DNA from: Bagarius yarrelli
Lineage: Eukaryota > Chordata > Actinopteri > Siluriformes > Sisoridae
NCBI GenBank assembly: GCA_005784505.1
Contig: VCAZ01000003.1
Span: forward strand, 1,200,768-1,264,767
Direction: 5' to 3'
Length of the DNA stretch: 64,000 bases
Part shown: positions 54,681 through 64,000 of the stretch, piece by piece
Numbering within the stretch: the first letter of the stretch is position 1
Layout of the letters: each line of letters begins with the position of its first letter
Notes under the pieces: model-generated
The model's database searches: none
What the model was told of the DNA's origin: nothing
Seen by the model: only the letters and a program-made list of their open reading frames with translations
Position numbers and translations under genes: made by a program

Positions 54681-54852
54681 ATGCAGACATTTACAGCATC
54701 TGGCAGACATCTTTCATCCAGAGCGACTTATGATTTATCTCTTATACTGAGCAATTAAGGGTTAAGGGCCTAGCTCAGGGGCCCAGCAGTGGTAACTTGG
54801 TGGTGCTGGAAATTAAACCCCAATCCTCCAATTAGCAGTCCAACACCTTATA
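54681..54852 (-). mobile_element. SINE A, antisense, head end cut by CT array
   Basis: ATTTACAGCATCTGGCAGAC, CATCCAGAGCGACTTATGAT, CAGGGGCCCAGCAGTGGTAA, AGCAGTCCAACACCTTA, then CT repeats. Confidence 0.9.
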
Positions 54853-54855
54853 ATT

Positions 54856-54860
54856 CTCTC

Positions 54861-54915
<55 letters not shown>

Positions 54916-55000
54916 TTCTGTCTCACTCTTTCTCTTGCTGTCTCTTGCTCACTCTCCTTATCTCTCTCTCTGCCTTTCTGTCTCTCTCCCTCTCTCTCAT
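54856..55000. repeat. (CT)n array between two SINE A copies
   Basis: CT repeat with CTTT, GCTTTCTG and TTGCTGTCT interruptions. Confidence 0.95.
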
Positions 55001-55003
55001 TCT

Positions 55004-55174
55004 CCGGCTGGCAGACACCTTTTACCCAGAGCGACTTACATTTATCTTTTATACTGAGCAATTAAGAGTTAAGGGCCTTGCTTAGGGGCCCAGCAGTGGT
55101 AGCTTGGTGGTGCTAAAAATTAAACCCTAATCTACCAATTAGCAGTCCAACATTTTAACCACTGCGCTACCACG
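55004..55174 (-). mobile_element. SINE A, antisense
   Basis: CGGCTGGCAGACACCTTTTA, CAGAGCGACTTACATTTATC, TAGGGGCCCAGCAGTGGTAG, TTTAACCACTGCGCTACCAC. Confidence 0.9.
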
Positions 55175-55179
55175 TCCCT

Positions 55180-55650
55180 TTTCTTCCAGACTGCCGTCTA
55201 CAGTCAATGGCGAAGGATGCATAAAAATAATGAAATAAAAAATTAATATAGGTGTTTGCACGGATATTAGTACATAATGAATCAGGAAAATGAGTCAGTT
55301 AGTTGAGTCGGTGTTCATGATAAGAGTGTATCGTGGATAAAGCTAGTTTCTGGCGAATGTTTATCCAAAATTCTTCCGGACTCTCTATGTGTGGAATAAG
55401 GAATAAAAAGCAACAAGGACATGCTGATGTAGGAGATTATGTAGCAGCCTGGATGATTGAAACAGACTTGCTCCTTACTAACAAGCTGATTTTATTCACA
55501 GAGTGCTTATAACAATTTACATTCATTATAAACAGTTGTGTAGCCATGAATACATTTAGGATGTGACTTAAATTTATAAAACTTCTAATGAGCAGGCCAG
55601 GGGCAACAGTGGCAAAGAAAGAAATGGCAAAAAAGGGGCAGTTCCTGTGT
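55180..55650. other. Intron 12 sequence
   Basis: No gene recognised. 55575-55640 carries a scrap of dispersed repeat (AGCAGGCCAGGGGCAACAGT). Confidence 0.4.
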
Positions 55651-55654
55651 CGTG

Positions 55655-55808
55655 CTTAAAACTGTGTGGAAGTAGCGGGTTAAGGCGCCGACACCCACAT
55701 CTGCAGTTACGCTCCGGCGACTCGGGTTCCATTCCGGCTCGGGCTTTTCGGTTCCACCCTTTCTCTTTCTATTTCCCCCATTTCATTTCTCTGTCTTTTA
55801 ATAAAGGA
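55655..55808 (+). mobile_element. SINE D, sense
   Basis: GTTAAGGCGCCGACACCCAC, CTCCGGCGACTCGGGTTCCA, ATTTCCCCCATTTCATTTCT and an A-rich end. Confidence 0.72.
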
Positions 55809-55959
55809 AAAAAAATTGTCCCAAAAATAACGTGGAAAAAACAATTCGGCGTGATTTTTTCTTCTATCCAGCCGCGCTTACATTATATCACTCCATTACA
55901 ATAAAAAAATTCCAGCAATGGAAAAAAAAAACCCTTGCTATAACTCCGTACAATATTTA

Positions 55960-56084
55960 TATCCGGAGCGACGTACAGTTATCTGTTAACAATTGGGGCC
56001 CAAGAGTGGCAACTTGATGGTGATGGGAATCGAACTCTGATCTTCCAGATAGCAGTCTAACACCTTAACCACTGCATTACCACT
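55960..56084 (-). mobile_element. SINE A, antisense, partial
   Basis: TATCCGGAGCGACGTACAGT, GGGGCCCAAGAGTGGCAACT, GATGGGAATCGAACTCTGAT, CACCTTAACCACTGCATTAC. Confidence 0.85.
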
Positions 56085-56089
56085 TCTTG

Positions 56090-57580
56090 TGTGCGTCCGG
56101 TTTTAACGTGTCTTGACTGTCGTACAATCTGTCAATGATAAATCCTAGAGTGTGACATGGGGATCATGTTTGTACAGTCTGACAGGCACCAATCGCAAAA
56201 AGACTATTAAAAATCACAGTGTGCATTTAGCTTAAGTAGCTCTGGATACGGTAGCCTGCAAAACACCTTAAATGTAAATGTACCGATGGTCTAAAGCTGT
56301 AAATTATTACACTAATAATCACTAGTACTACTAGTAATAATACTAGTAATAATCACTAGTACTACTAGCCAGCGTTGATCTTATAGAATATTAATCAACG
56401 ATCAATACAATTAGATAGTTTAGCTCTAAACACGTGATTTAAGCTAGTATTCTAAATCTGAATGACTCATTACTAAACTTTGAAATTAATAAAGCCGGTT
56501 TTATTTTATTTATCTAGCTATTATTATTATTATTATTTTATTTTTGGACAGACCGCCTGTGCAGGCGGATGTAATCTAAGAAACACCCAGGAAAATTGTC
56601 AGCTGCCAATAATGACTGCATCTGGTGAATAAGCCTCATTCTAGCCTGCCCCGGAGAAAATTGTCCGGCAAACATGTAGATCAAGCTGAGACGATGGTTC
56701 AGAGGAGGGACAACAGCAGTGGCAAAAAGAAAACCAGATGCAGAAATAGCTGTAAGAGGGAGGAGGTTAAAACTGTTACAAGGTCGATATAAAGATGAGT
56801 CCAGGGCAGAAAAAAGAGGAGGCTTTGTTGACTTTGTCTTAAAAAGTAATGCACTTGATTCACCGATCTACTGGGATGTCATTATGAATCATTGCCTTTT
56901 GATATGCTTCATCCTGAAATGGAATCTCCAACAGTAACTGTTGCCATTATTCAAGAAACATGTCCTGAAAATGCATGCTGGGTAACCTGACACTTTTAAA
57001 ATCTTTCTCAGGTCAGATCAGTTCCTCTAAAGGAGACAGCCTATAACTCTGGATGCTTCCTTAATAACTCACGTGTGTCCTCTCTCTAAGGCCAGAAGAG
57101 AGATTAAGTGTTGACCATGAACTTAAGTATTATTCCAGACTTGTCTTATTCAAGACTTGGCTTCTGTCAGATCAGGCGTTTTGATGTGTTTGCATTTGAC
57201 GTCACTGTGAGGTGAAGCTCTTCATATTGCCAACAGTCAGCGGAGGCACAAAGCGACTAATTTGTCCTAATCAGGATTTCTAATAGTGTGTGATGCCAAG
57301 CTTACCTTTTCATGTAGTTTTCCATTAATGCAGCTTAGCCACTACAGCGCATCAGCTGTCATAGATTTACTGTAGTTGAATAACTAGTACTAATTAACGT
57401 ACTGAGGAATTCAGTTGTTAGGATTAAGCTTTATCGTATGAAACAATTGAGCTTTTTAATTTTTATTACTAAATAAAGCACCGGTTTGCGATTAGTTACA
57501 ATTAGTTATAAAGTACAATCTGAATTAAAATGCTTAAAATGCACAACCCCATCAAATAAAAAATTACATGTAAAGATTGC
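56090..57580. other. Intron 12 sequence
   Basis: No gene recognised. Contains a small duplicated palindromic motif (AATCACTAGTACTACTAG twice, 56318-56369), a sense SINE A tail scrap (~56237-56281) and a 72-codon Lys/Arg-rich frame (56719-56937) without domain support. Confidence 0.4.
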
Positions 57581-57584
57581 ACGT

Positions 57585-57774
57585 CATTTACATTTACACC
57601 ATTTGGCAGATGTCCTTATCCAGAGAGACTTACATTTATCTTCTTTATAACTGAGCGATTGAGGGTTAAGGGTCTTGCTCAGAGGCCACAGTGGTGGCTT
57701 GGTGGTGCTGGGAATCGAACCCCCGGTCTTTCTGGGATCAGTCCAAGACCTTAAATCACTGAGCCACCACTTTC
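57585..57774 (-). mobile_element. SINE A, antisense, near full length
   Basis: ATTTACACCATTTGGCAGAT, CTTATCCAGAGAGACTTACA, GGTGCTGGGAATCGAACCCC, AATCACTGAGCCACCACTTT. Confidence 0.92.
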
Positions 57775-57779
57775 CACAT

Positions 57780-60700
57780 CCTAGCTTTCTAAATAAACCT
57801 ACCAGTCTTTATTACTGCTCTTTAGAAGGGGGAGGGGCAGGAAATCGATGGCCCTTGGTAAAGCCCTGCTACAATAAAGCTCAACTTCTCACACTCTTTT
57901 CGTAAAAGAATTCACAAAAAGAATTCGCACACTCGCATCATTTTTTTTTTCTTTACTGAAAGCGTCAACACGTGTAAACACCAGGTTGAAATAATAGACT
58001 TATGTTTTTTTTTTTCTATTTGACTCGAGTGGTGGCCCAGTAATATCCTGCATCACATACTCGTCCTTTTATCCAAGCCTTGGGTAAAATTTTTTGTTTC
58101 ATTTATCCTTAGTGTGTCAAATTTTGTCCTACAGATTAAACAGAACGATTCATGAAGACCACTGACACTCATTTTTCCCAATGCATATATCATAAATATT
58201 CTCTTTAAATATAGTAAATATTTTTCCCAACTGGCCAAAAGATCCAAGGTTTCTTATTAAATTATTATGTAGCATTTTATTCTGACTAACGTCATGATGG
58301 ATCAAGAGACAAGGTAGCACTGGACATGAGGGTTGGATGCACCCCACCCCTTGCTGGGAAAAATGTTGGGGCGTTTCAGTGTAACCAGTTTATTTAAAGT
58401 GTATAGAGAAAATTAGGGTACCTAAAAAAACAGACACATGGACACTAGTAGAACATTTGGCATTTCACAAATATAGTAATCTGAGCTCAAGGCCAAGCCA
58501 TGGACCCTGAAGCTATGAGGTCATTAGGCTACCAGTTTAACATACAATAAACAGCTACGTTTTAGATTTGATGTAATCAGTGTTATAAAAAAGCTGCTGT
58601 TCTGTCTTGAACTATGGAATTATATGAAAAAATCTGACAAGCAACCGTAAACCAATTTTGCATATTAATTTCCAAAGATTTTTGGGACGTGTTTTGTTAT
58701 AAATACTGCAGAAACTCTTGGCTGCTTTTTTTTTCTTTCTGCTTTCCGTACTTTAAACGCTATATGTAATTACAAGCTTCTCCATGGGGATAAAAGTGCG
58801 GCTGATTAACCAAGCGTTTAGAAATTGTGGCTGAATTAATACTCAGTTTCCTGTACTACGGTGTCTATTAATGGACTTCTTAGTCTTTAGGTTGCTCTGT
58901 CTGTCCCAAAAAAGACAGTTAACCACAAAAAAACCTTTTTTTTTTTTTTGTCTTTTTATTATTACACACTGACAAAAAACGTCACTTTATTAAAATTTCC
59001 CACATCCAACAAGAACTTTCCTACCACTTGCTTATTTTATTTGTCTAGAAGACGAAAAAAATATAGAGAGATTTCTCATCTATCTTTGAAGGATTGTACC
59101 CCCTAAAAGTTTGTGCTCGGCATGCAGAGTATCCTTTTGCCCCTAGCTTCTCTTTCCATCCTCTCGTCTTTGTTTCTGGCGGCGGTTTTACAAATGAGCT
59201 GGTGGTTATCATGTATCTTTGCTGCAAGCTGCACACCAGGATCCAATCCATACATAGATAAATATTCCTATTACCAGGTGTGCCACAAGAGGGGGGCAGG
59301 GTGTTAGGACAATTCTAAGGGCCCATGCACTTTGGGGGCCACCAGAGATCTGTTTAATTATCAGTAACAGTACTAGTTTGGTGCGGAATGGGTGTGGTAG
59401 ACGGCCCAACCTCACGTTCAAAAGTTGCTAGCGGAACCCATTAATACCCCCCTTGGCTAACTTTCCTAAATACCTTTTATATTTGAAGCAGTTTAACATG
59501 AATCTTTCAGTTTTTACAGGAGTCTAAATGCAGCATGTAGCGTGAGCCACCTGTTATCGAGAGCTGGACGATCTGGCAAAAGTGAAAACTTGATTACTTG
59601 ATATTTTTTTTTTTTTATCGATCGATAACTATATATATTTCTATATATAAATTGGTAAGTGGGTATAGATGATAAATGAATGAGTGAATGAATGAATGTT
59701 GCCAGCTTTAAATAAGTATCCCAACAATGACGGAAGCCACACAAATTAGAGGGTTCGTTTGGTTTGTATTGAAGTACAGTTTATTAACAAAAAAAAAATA
59801 TTTGGCTTAAAATATTAAGACACCTTATTAAAATAAACACAACACAATATTACCACCCAATAGCGCTAAAGGTTGTTGTGATGAATCAATACGTCCAAAT
59901 GCCATGTCTTGAAAGGACATGTGACACCCCAGCCAATTGCAGCAGCCATTTTGTTTGTGTAGCATTTGCCTCGTTTTAGCACAGATGCCACGACTCCATT
60001 CTGAGCTCAGCTTCGGGAACATTTATGGATGTTTATCGACATATACATGTGTCTGGATTACATATTTTAGTGAATAAAGATTTTTTTTTTTTAGATCCTT
60101 TTCCCTCAGAAAGACAAAATTGTGCAGTGTCCAACTGGGAGGACTGTGGAACGCTAACAGATTTTAATACATATCGAGAAAAAATGTCCAGAACTTATCA
60201 TCGTCATAGGCAAAGTTTATCACAATCCATTAAAATATCGTTTATCATCCCATGCCCCCAATAATTTATAGTTTGGATAAAAATATCACACAATTAGCCA
60301 ACAAATAATAATAATTTAAAGGACTGCAAACGATTTTAAAGATTTGTTTGCTGCCTTATTTTTTGACTCAGGCTGATGTGGAGGGGAGCCTTTTTTCCCA
60401 TTTGTCCACAATAAAGGATAATTATTGACCTTAGTGTCTCACAGAACATAACAGTTAGCGAGCAACGAGATTTGTCTTGGCCTCCATGGACCGTCTGTTG
60501 CACTCGCATCTTGACCCTAAAACCCTTATCATAGTATTTTGTATGGAAATATTTATTGTATCCAATAAAATAAATAAAAGCTTATAAATAAGACCATTAT
60601 CTATAAAACTAAACCATGGTTAAGATAAACTGACTGTGTTCAACCCTCTTTAGAGTTTTTTTATAGTCCTGAAATATTGGTTGCAAAATATTAAATGCAG

Positions 60701-62100
60701 ACCAGACAGTCACAAATTTTTGTAAAGCAGTAAAGGGTGATTATGGCCCCCGGAGTATTTTGAGTCACATTATTAAATACTGGTACATTAGATCACAAAT
60801 CAAAGTATACCAACCCACAAAAACTGTTAAAACAGAGAGGCATAGATACTTTCTACAGAAGCACTTTCCTTTGGTGTATATGTAATGTCCAGTTCTAGGT
60901 ATTTAAGAAAAAGGGAGGGTCTTTAATCGTCTCTTGAAGACAGCCAGTGTCTCTGCAGTTCTGACATTGATGCGAAGTTCATTCCACTATCCTGGTGCCA
61001 GAACAGAAACAAGACTAGAGGCAGACCTACCTTGTGTACGTGGGGTTGGTGGGACGAGTCGAGCGGTCTATGTTCTGTTCTATGTAGTGAGTGTTAGTTA
61101 GGACTATCGAAAACCAGACGCTATATTTTGGATTAGTGCATAAATCTTTTGTATAAATGGCACCATTAACATGCTTTATTTAAATCTATTGTAATAAAAC
61201 AATCATTTCTTTTTTTATGCTCTTTTATATATGCTGTAGTTGAACCATAATACGTTGCTGTGGACAGAGTGCCATTGTTTAAAATATTGTTATGCGACAG
61301 TCTGTGATAAATGAGGAATCATATCTAATTGGGTTTGACAGGGACATTATGGACAGGATATCTGGGGCAGAAGCTCTCGGCACTTTCTTAAGAATATAAC
61401 AAAGAGCGAGGGAATGAATGGAATGGAAAATTGTCTTGTAACCAGTTCAATCTGATCCACCCGCTAGTCAACTTCAATTAGTCTGAGAAAAGACGCTAAA
61501 TGAAATCAGCTGGTGTTACGATTGATGCTTGATGTGAAGTGTTCATTATACATCCCATTAAATTTGTCAGGCAGTCAACTTACAAAAGTGAAAGGGTTGT
61601 GCATATCTGGAGTGGATTTCTTTTTAACATGTAAAACTTTAAATAGGAAACCAATGATCTGATGCTGTATCTTTGTGAGCTCTTAACAGAAATTAAACCC
61701 TTTTTCTTTCAACAAGTTCTGGACGTGAGGACAGAGAGGATAGGATTTGCTCTTACTTCATAATAAATATAAAGGATATTTTTTCGCTGATGTTTAAAAA
61801 TGATTAATGGCAGGATAAAAAAGGCCACATTTACACTGCAGATTTTGATTCCCGATCGCGATTTTTATTTTAATATACCTTTTTACATCTTTTAAAACTT
61901 ACCCATATCCAATATCTGCATTTACATGCATTTATGTACATTTATGTTTTTTCTCTCTTTATCCTTCTCTTTGTCGTTCCTGCATGGCATGTGGTCATTC
62001 AGGAATACAAGCAAGAGAGGGGCTATTCTTATAGAACAGCCTTAACCTTAAATGTTGGCATAAGATGACATTTGTTATAGATCTTTTGTTTTTCTTTATA
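57780..62100. other. Intron 12 sequence, no exon found
   Basis: Mostly AT-rich. 60930-61075 (GAAGACAGCCAGTGTCTCTG, TTCATTCCACTATCCTGGTG) looks like part of a common fish dispersed repeat but has no second copy here. Frames of 60-80 codons show no domains. Confidence 0.4.
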
Positions 62101-62117
62101 TAGATATATATATATAT

Positions 62118-62284
62118 ATTATGGGGCATTTCTGCCTTCATTAGATCAGATCAGATCAGAGACGAATCGGGGAAGAGATAGAGGGGTGGAACCGGAAAAG
62201 ACCCGAGCTGAAATGGAACCTGGGTCACCAAAGCACAACAGCGCATGAGTGTGGGTGCCTTAACCCAACACAGCACGGCGCCAA
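62118..62284 (-). mobile_element. SINE D, antisense
   Basis: ATCGGGGAAGAGATAGAGGG, GAACCTGGGTCACCAAAGCA (B-box complement) and ending CAGCACGGCGCC. Related to 16858-17035. Confidence 0.7.
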
Positions 62285-62544
62285 CAATGTGTTTGTTTTC
62301 TATACAAACGTTATCAAGGCCAAATAAGCTAACGACTGTACTCTGATCCTGTATGTGATTGTGTATATAAATGTCTAACTCTCAAGCCTTTTTTTTATCT
62401 CTAGCCAACCGATATTATAATTTGAGGATTGGGAAAGTTAAAGTAATGTTGACTGTTTGGTAATTTTGATTAAATTTATTGAGGAAATATAAACATAGTA
62501 ACAATTGAATCATCTGGTTTAGTTTAGTCGGTTATACCAAGTCA

Positions 62545-62755
62545 GGTCACCTTTATTTCAATAGCACTTATTAACAATAGACGTTGTTTTACAAAATCCA
62601 ATCAAAAAGACAATAATAAGTACTCACTAATACACTTGGTATAGTTCAATTAATATCTGAAAAATTAGGGTTTCCCAACTAAGCAAGCCAGAGGCGACAG
62701 CAGCAAGGAACCAAAACTCCATTGGTGACCAAATCTTGGGAGAAACCAGGGTCAG
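62545..62755 (-). repeat. Old dispersed fish repeat, copy 3
   Basis: CAGGTCACCTTTATTTCAAT, AGCAAGCCAGAGGCGACAGC, AGGAACCAAAACTCCATTGG, GGGAGAAACCAGGGTCAGTC. Same family as 126-378 and 29153-29365. Confidence 0.75.
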
Positions 62756-62759
62756 TCCT

Positions 62760-64000
62760 ACTCTGACCAGACAAACCAGCAAGTTATTCTATACTGCAGT
62801 GTAGAAGTATCTGTGGTCTTGTCCAAATGACCGTCTAGAAGACAAGATATACCAGAACAGCCAAATACCAAACTAAGCATGAGCATCTGCATATGCAGAA
62901 ACTGAGATCAGTTCAGTCTCGTATATTTGTAAAACTAAAGTATGATTAAGATCACAGCAGCTTTCTAAAGTGTCAATAGATAAAGATAGCTGAAGATGTG
63001 TCACACGCTCTACTGCAGATGTTTACCAGCACTGTTTGACTCTTAGTAAGACTTCTTTCCAGAACTGTGTTACTTTTTTGTCGCCAAATGTGTGAAAGCA
63101 GCAGCTTACACAGCCCAGCGCTATGTGATATGGAATTATTTATTCCCACCTCCTTGTATGAAGACTTTTATATATCCAAATGACTCCCAGACTTTCTCAT
63201 TGTCCCATAAAGAAAAATAGAGTAGGGCGGAAATGGTGAAACCATGCTATGGAAGTAGACTTTGTGTGTCTTCATGGTGCCATAAATGTCAGTGCATGTC
63301 CAGCATGTGCTAACCCCACATGCCTCCAGGACCTTTCAGTGTGCCCTTTTTCTCACTAATGGTTTTTGGGGTTCTTGTCTAGTCTGTTATGAATCCTCTA
63401 GTCTTTGTTTTAACCTTACAACCCCACCCCCTCTAAAGAGTGGAGGATGCTGTTAGTTCATGATTCCGGGTGCTGGTGCTGAATCCCACAATCGTGCATG
63501 CTTGCTTCCTGATTAGGTGCAGGTGAGAGACCTTTGGCAGCTGGTCCTACTCTCGTTTAAATTTTTTTTTCTTCTTCCTTTTTAAAGACTTTTGGCAGCT
63601 TCTCTGTATGAAAGTCCTCCCCGCTTCCATGTTTCTTTTTAGAAGAGTTCACAATAAATCAGCGGTTTGTGAACAGAAATCCTGGGAAAACGGGAAACAA
63701 GACATTGTTTGCTCTTTGCAAGTCGGGCGGGTGGGGGTTGATTAATTAAGCATTCTGTCATACTCATATCATGTGGCCTCATTGGATGCACAGTGGAATG
63801 TAAACACGGTTAGGTTTTATATCCATGTTTATTAATTCGACAGATGCTTTTATCTAGAATGACTTACAAGTGTGAGGTGAAATCCAATCCAAATCCCGAT
63901 CTGTTAAAGCATGCAAGTCGGTCCTTAATGATTACATTCCCAAAAAACAAGTGTACAATTATTTCAGAAAGAAAAGAGTGAACAAATCATAAATTAGCTA
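62760..64000. other. Intron 12, end of window
   Basis: No exon recognised. A small SINE A-like scrap occurs near 63842-63870 (ATGCTTTTATCTAGAATGAC). Confidence 0.4.

Noticed and set aside
56719..56937. 72-codon Lys/Arg-rich frame starting MAKRKPDAEIAVRGRR
   Set aside because: Its composition is protein-like, but it matches nothing I know, has no splice or promoter context and lies in an intron; left as unproven.

Overview
The window is nuclear DNA from a vertebrate, almost certainly a teleost fish. It holds one interrupted protein-coding gene with GT-AG introns. The rest is dense in fish-type mobile DNA: tRNA-headed SINEs, Tc1/mariner relics, hAT-like MITEs, RTE-like LINE fragments, and long AT, CT, CA and TTTC microsatellites. 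There is no prokaryotic or organellar gene organisation. An ostariophysan source such as a catfish relative is a guess from repeat style only.

The one gene I can support is SUGCT (succinyl-CoA:glutarate-CoA transferase, C7orf10), on the + strand. Twelve coding exons between 1789 and 53799 join in frame into 373 codons with no internal stop. They start with a mitochondrial-type N-terminus and run through the class III CoA-transferase core, including the Asp (D215) that aligns with the family's catalytic residue. The last ~60-70 codons expected for the family were not found and should lie downstream, so the gene is 3'-partial here. Exons fall in clusters (2-3, 4-6, 7-8, 10-11), with introns of 105-202 bp beside introns of 12-14 kb. 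The start is preceded by a TATA-less region with an ETS-like motif and GC boxes, and by short upstream ORFs that stop just before the main ATG.

Layout: 1-1788 is upstream sequence (an old repeat, a TA array, a CCAAT/GC-box region, the promoter). 1789-8577 holds exons 1-6, with a Tc1 relic in intron 1. 8578-21661 is intron 6, with RTE-like fragments, one carrying a 36-bp minisatellite. 21662-22047 is exons 7-8. 22048-36033 is intron 8, with a 21-bp degenerate satellite, a hAT MITE, a Tc1 relic, and a TTTC-rich region that has been locally duplicated. 36034-36129 is exon 9. 36130-48084 is intron 9, with CT and TTTC arrays, a hairpin element, an assembly gap of 841 N and a third Tc1 relic. 48085-48456 is exons 10-11. 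48457-53696 is intron 11, ending in about 1 kb of CT-rich DNA that runs directly into the exon 12 splice acceptor. 53697-53799 is exon 12. 53800-64000 is intron 12, repeats only.

I see no operon, CRISPR array, functional tRNA or rRNA gene, or new multi-gene system. The most unusual items are structural: the microsatellite used as a polypyrimidine tract, the upstream ORFs, an inverted-repeat cluster at 47.6-47.9 kb, a repeated ~0.55-0.8 kb segment on both sides of exons 10-11, recent tandem duplication at 33.7-35.3 kb, and a strong antisense bias of one SINE family inside the gene.
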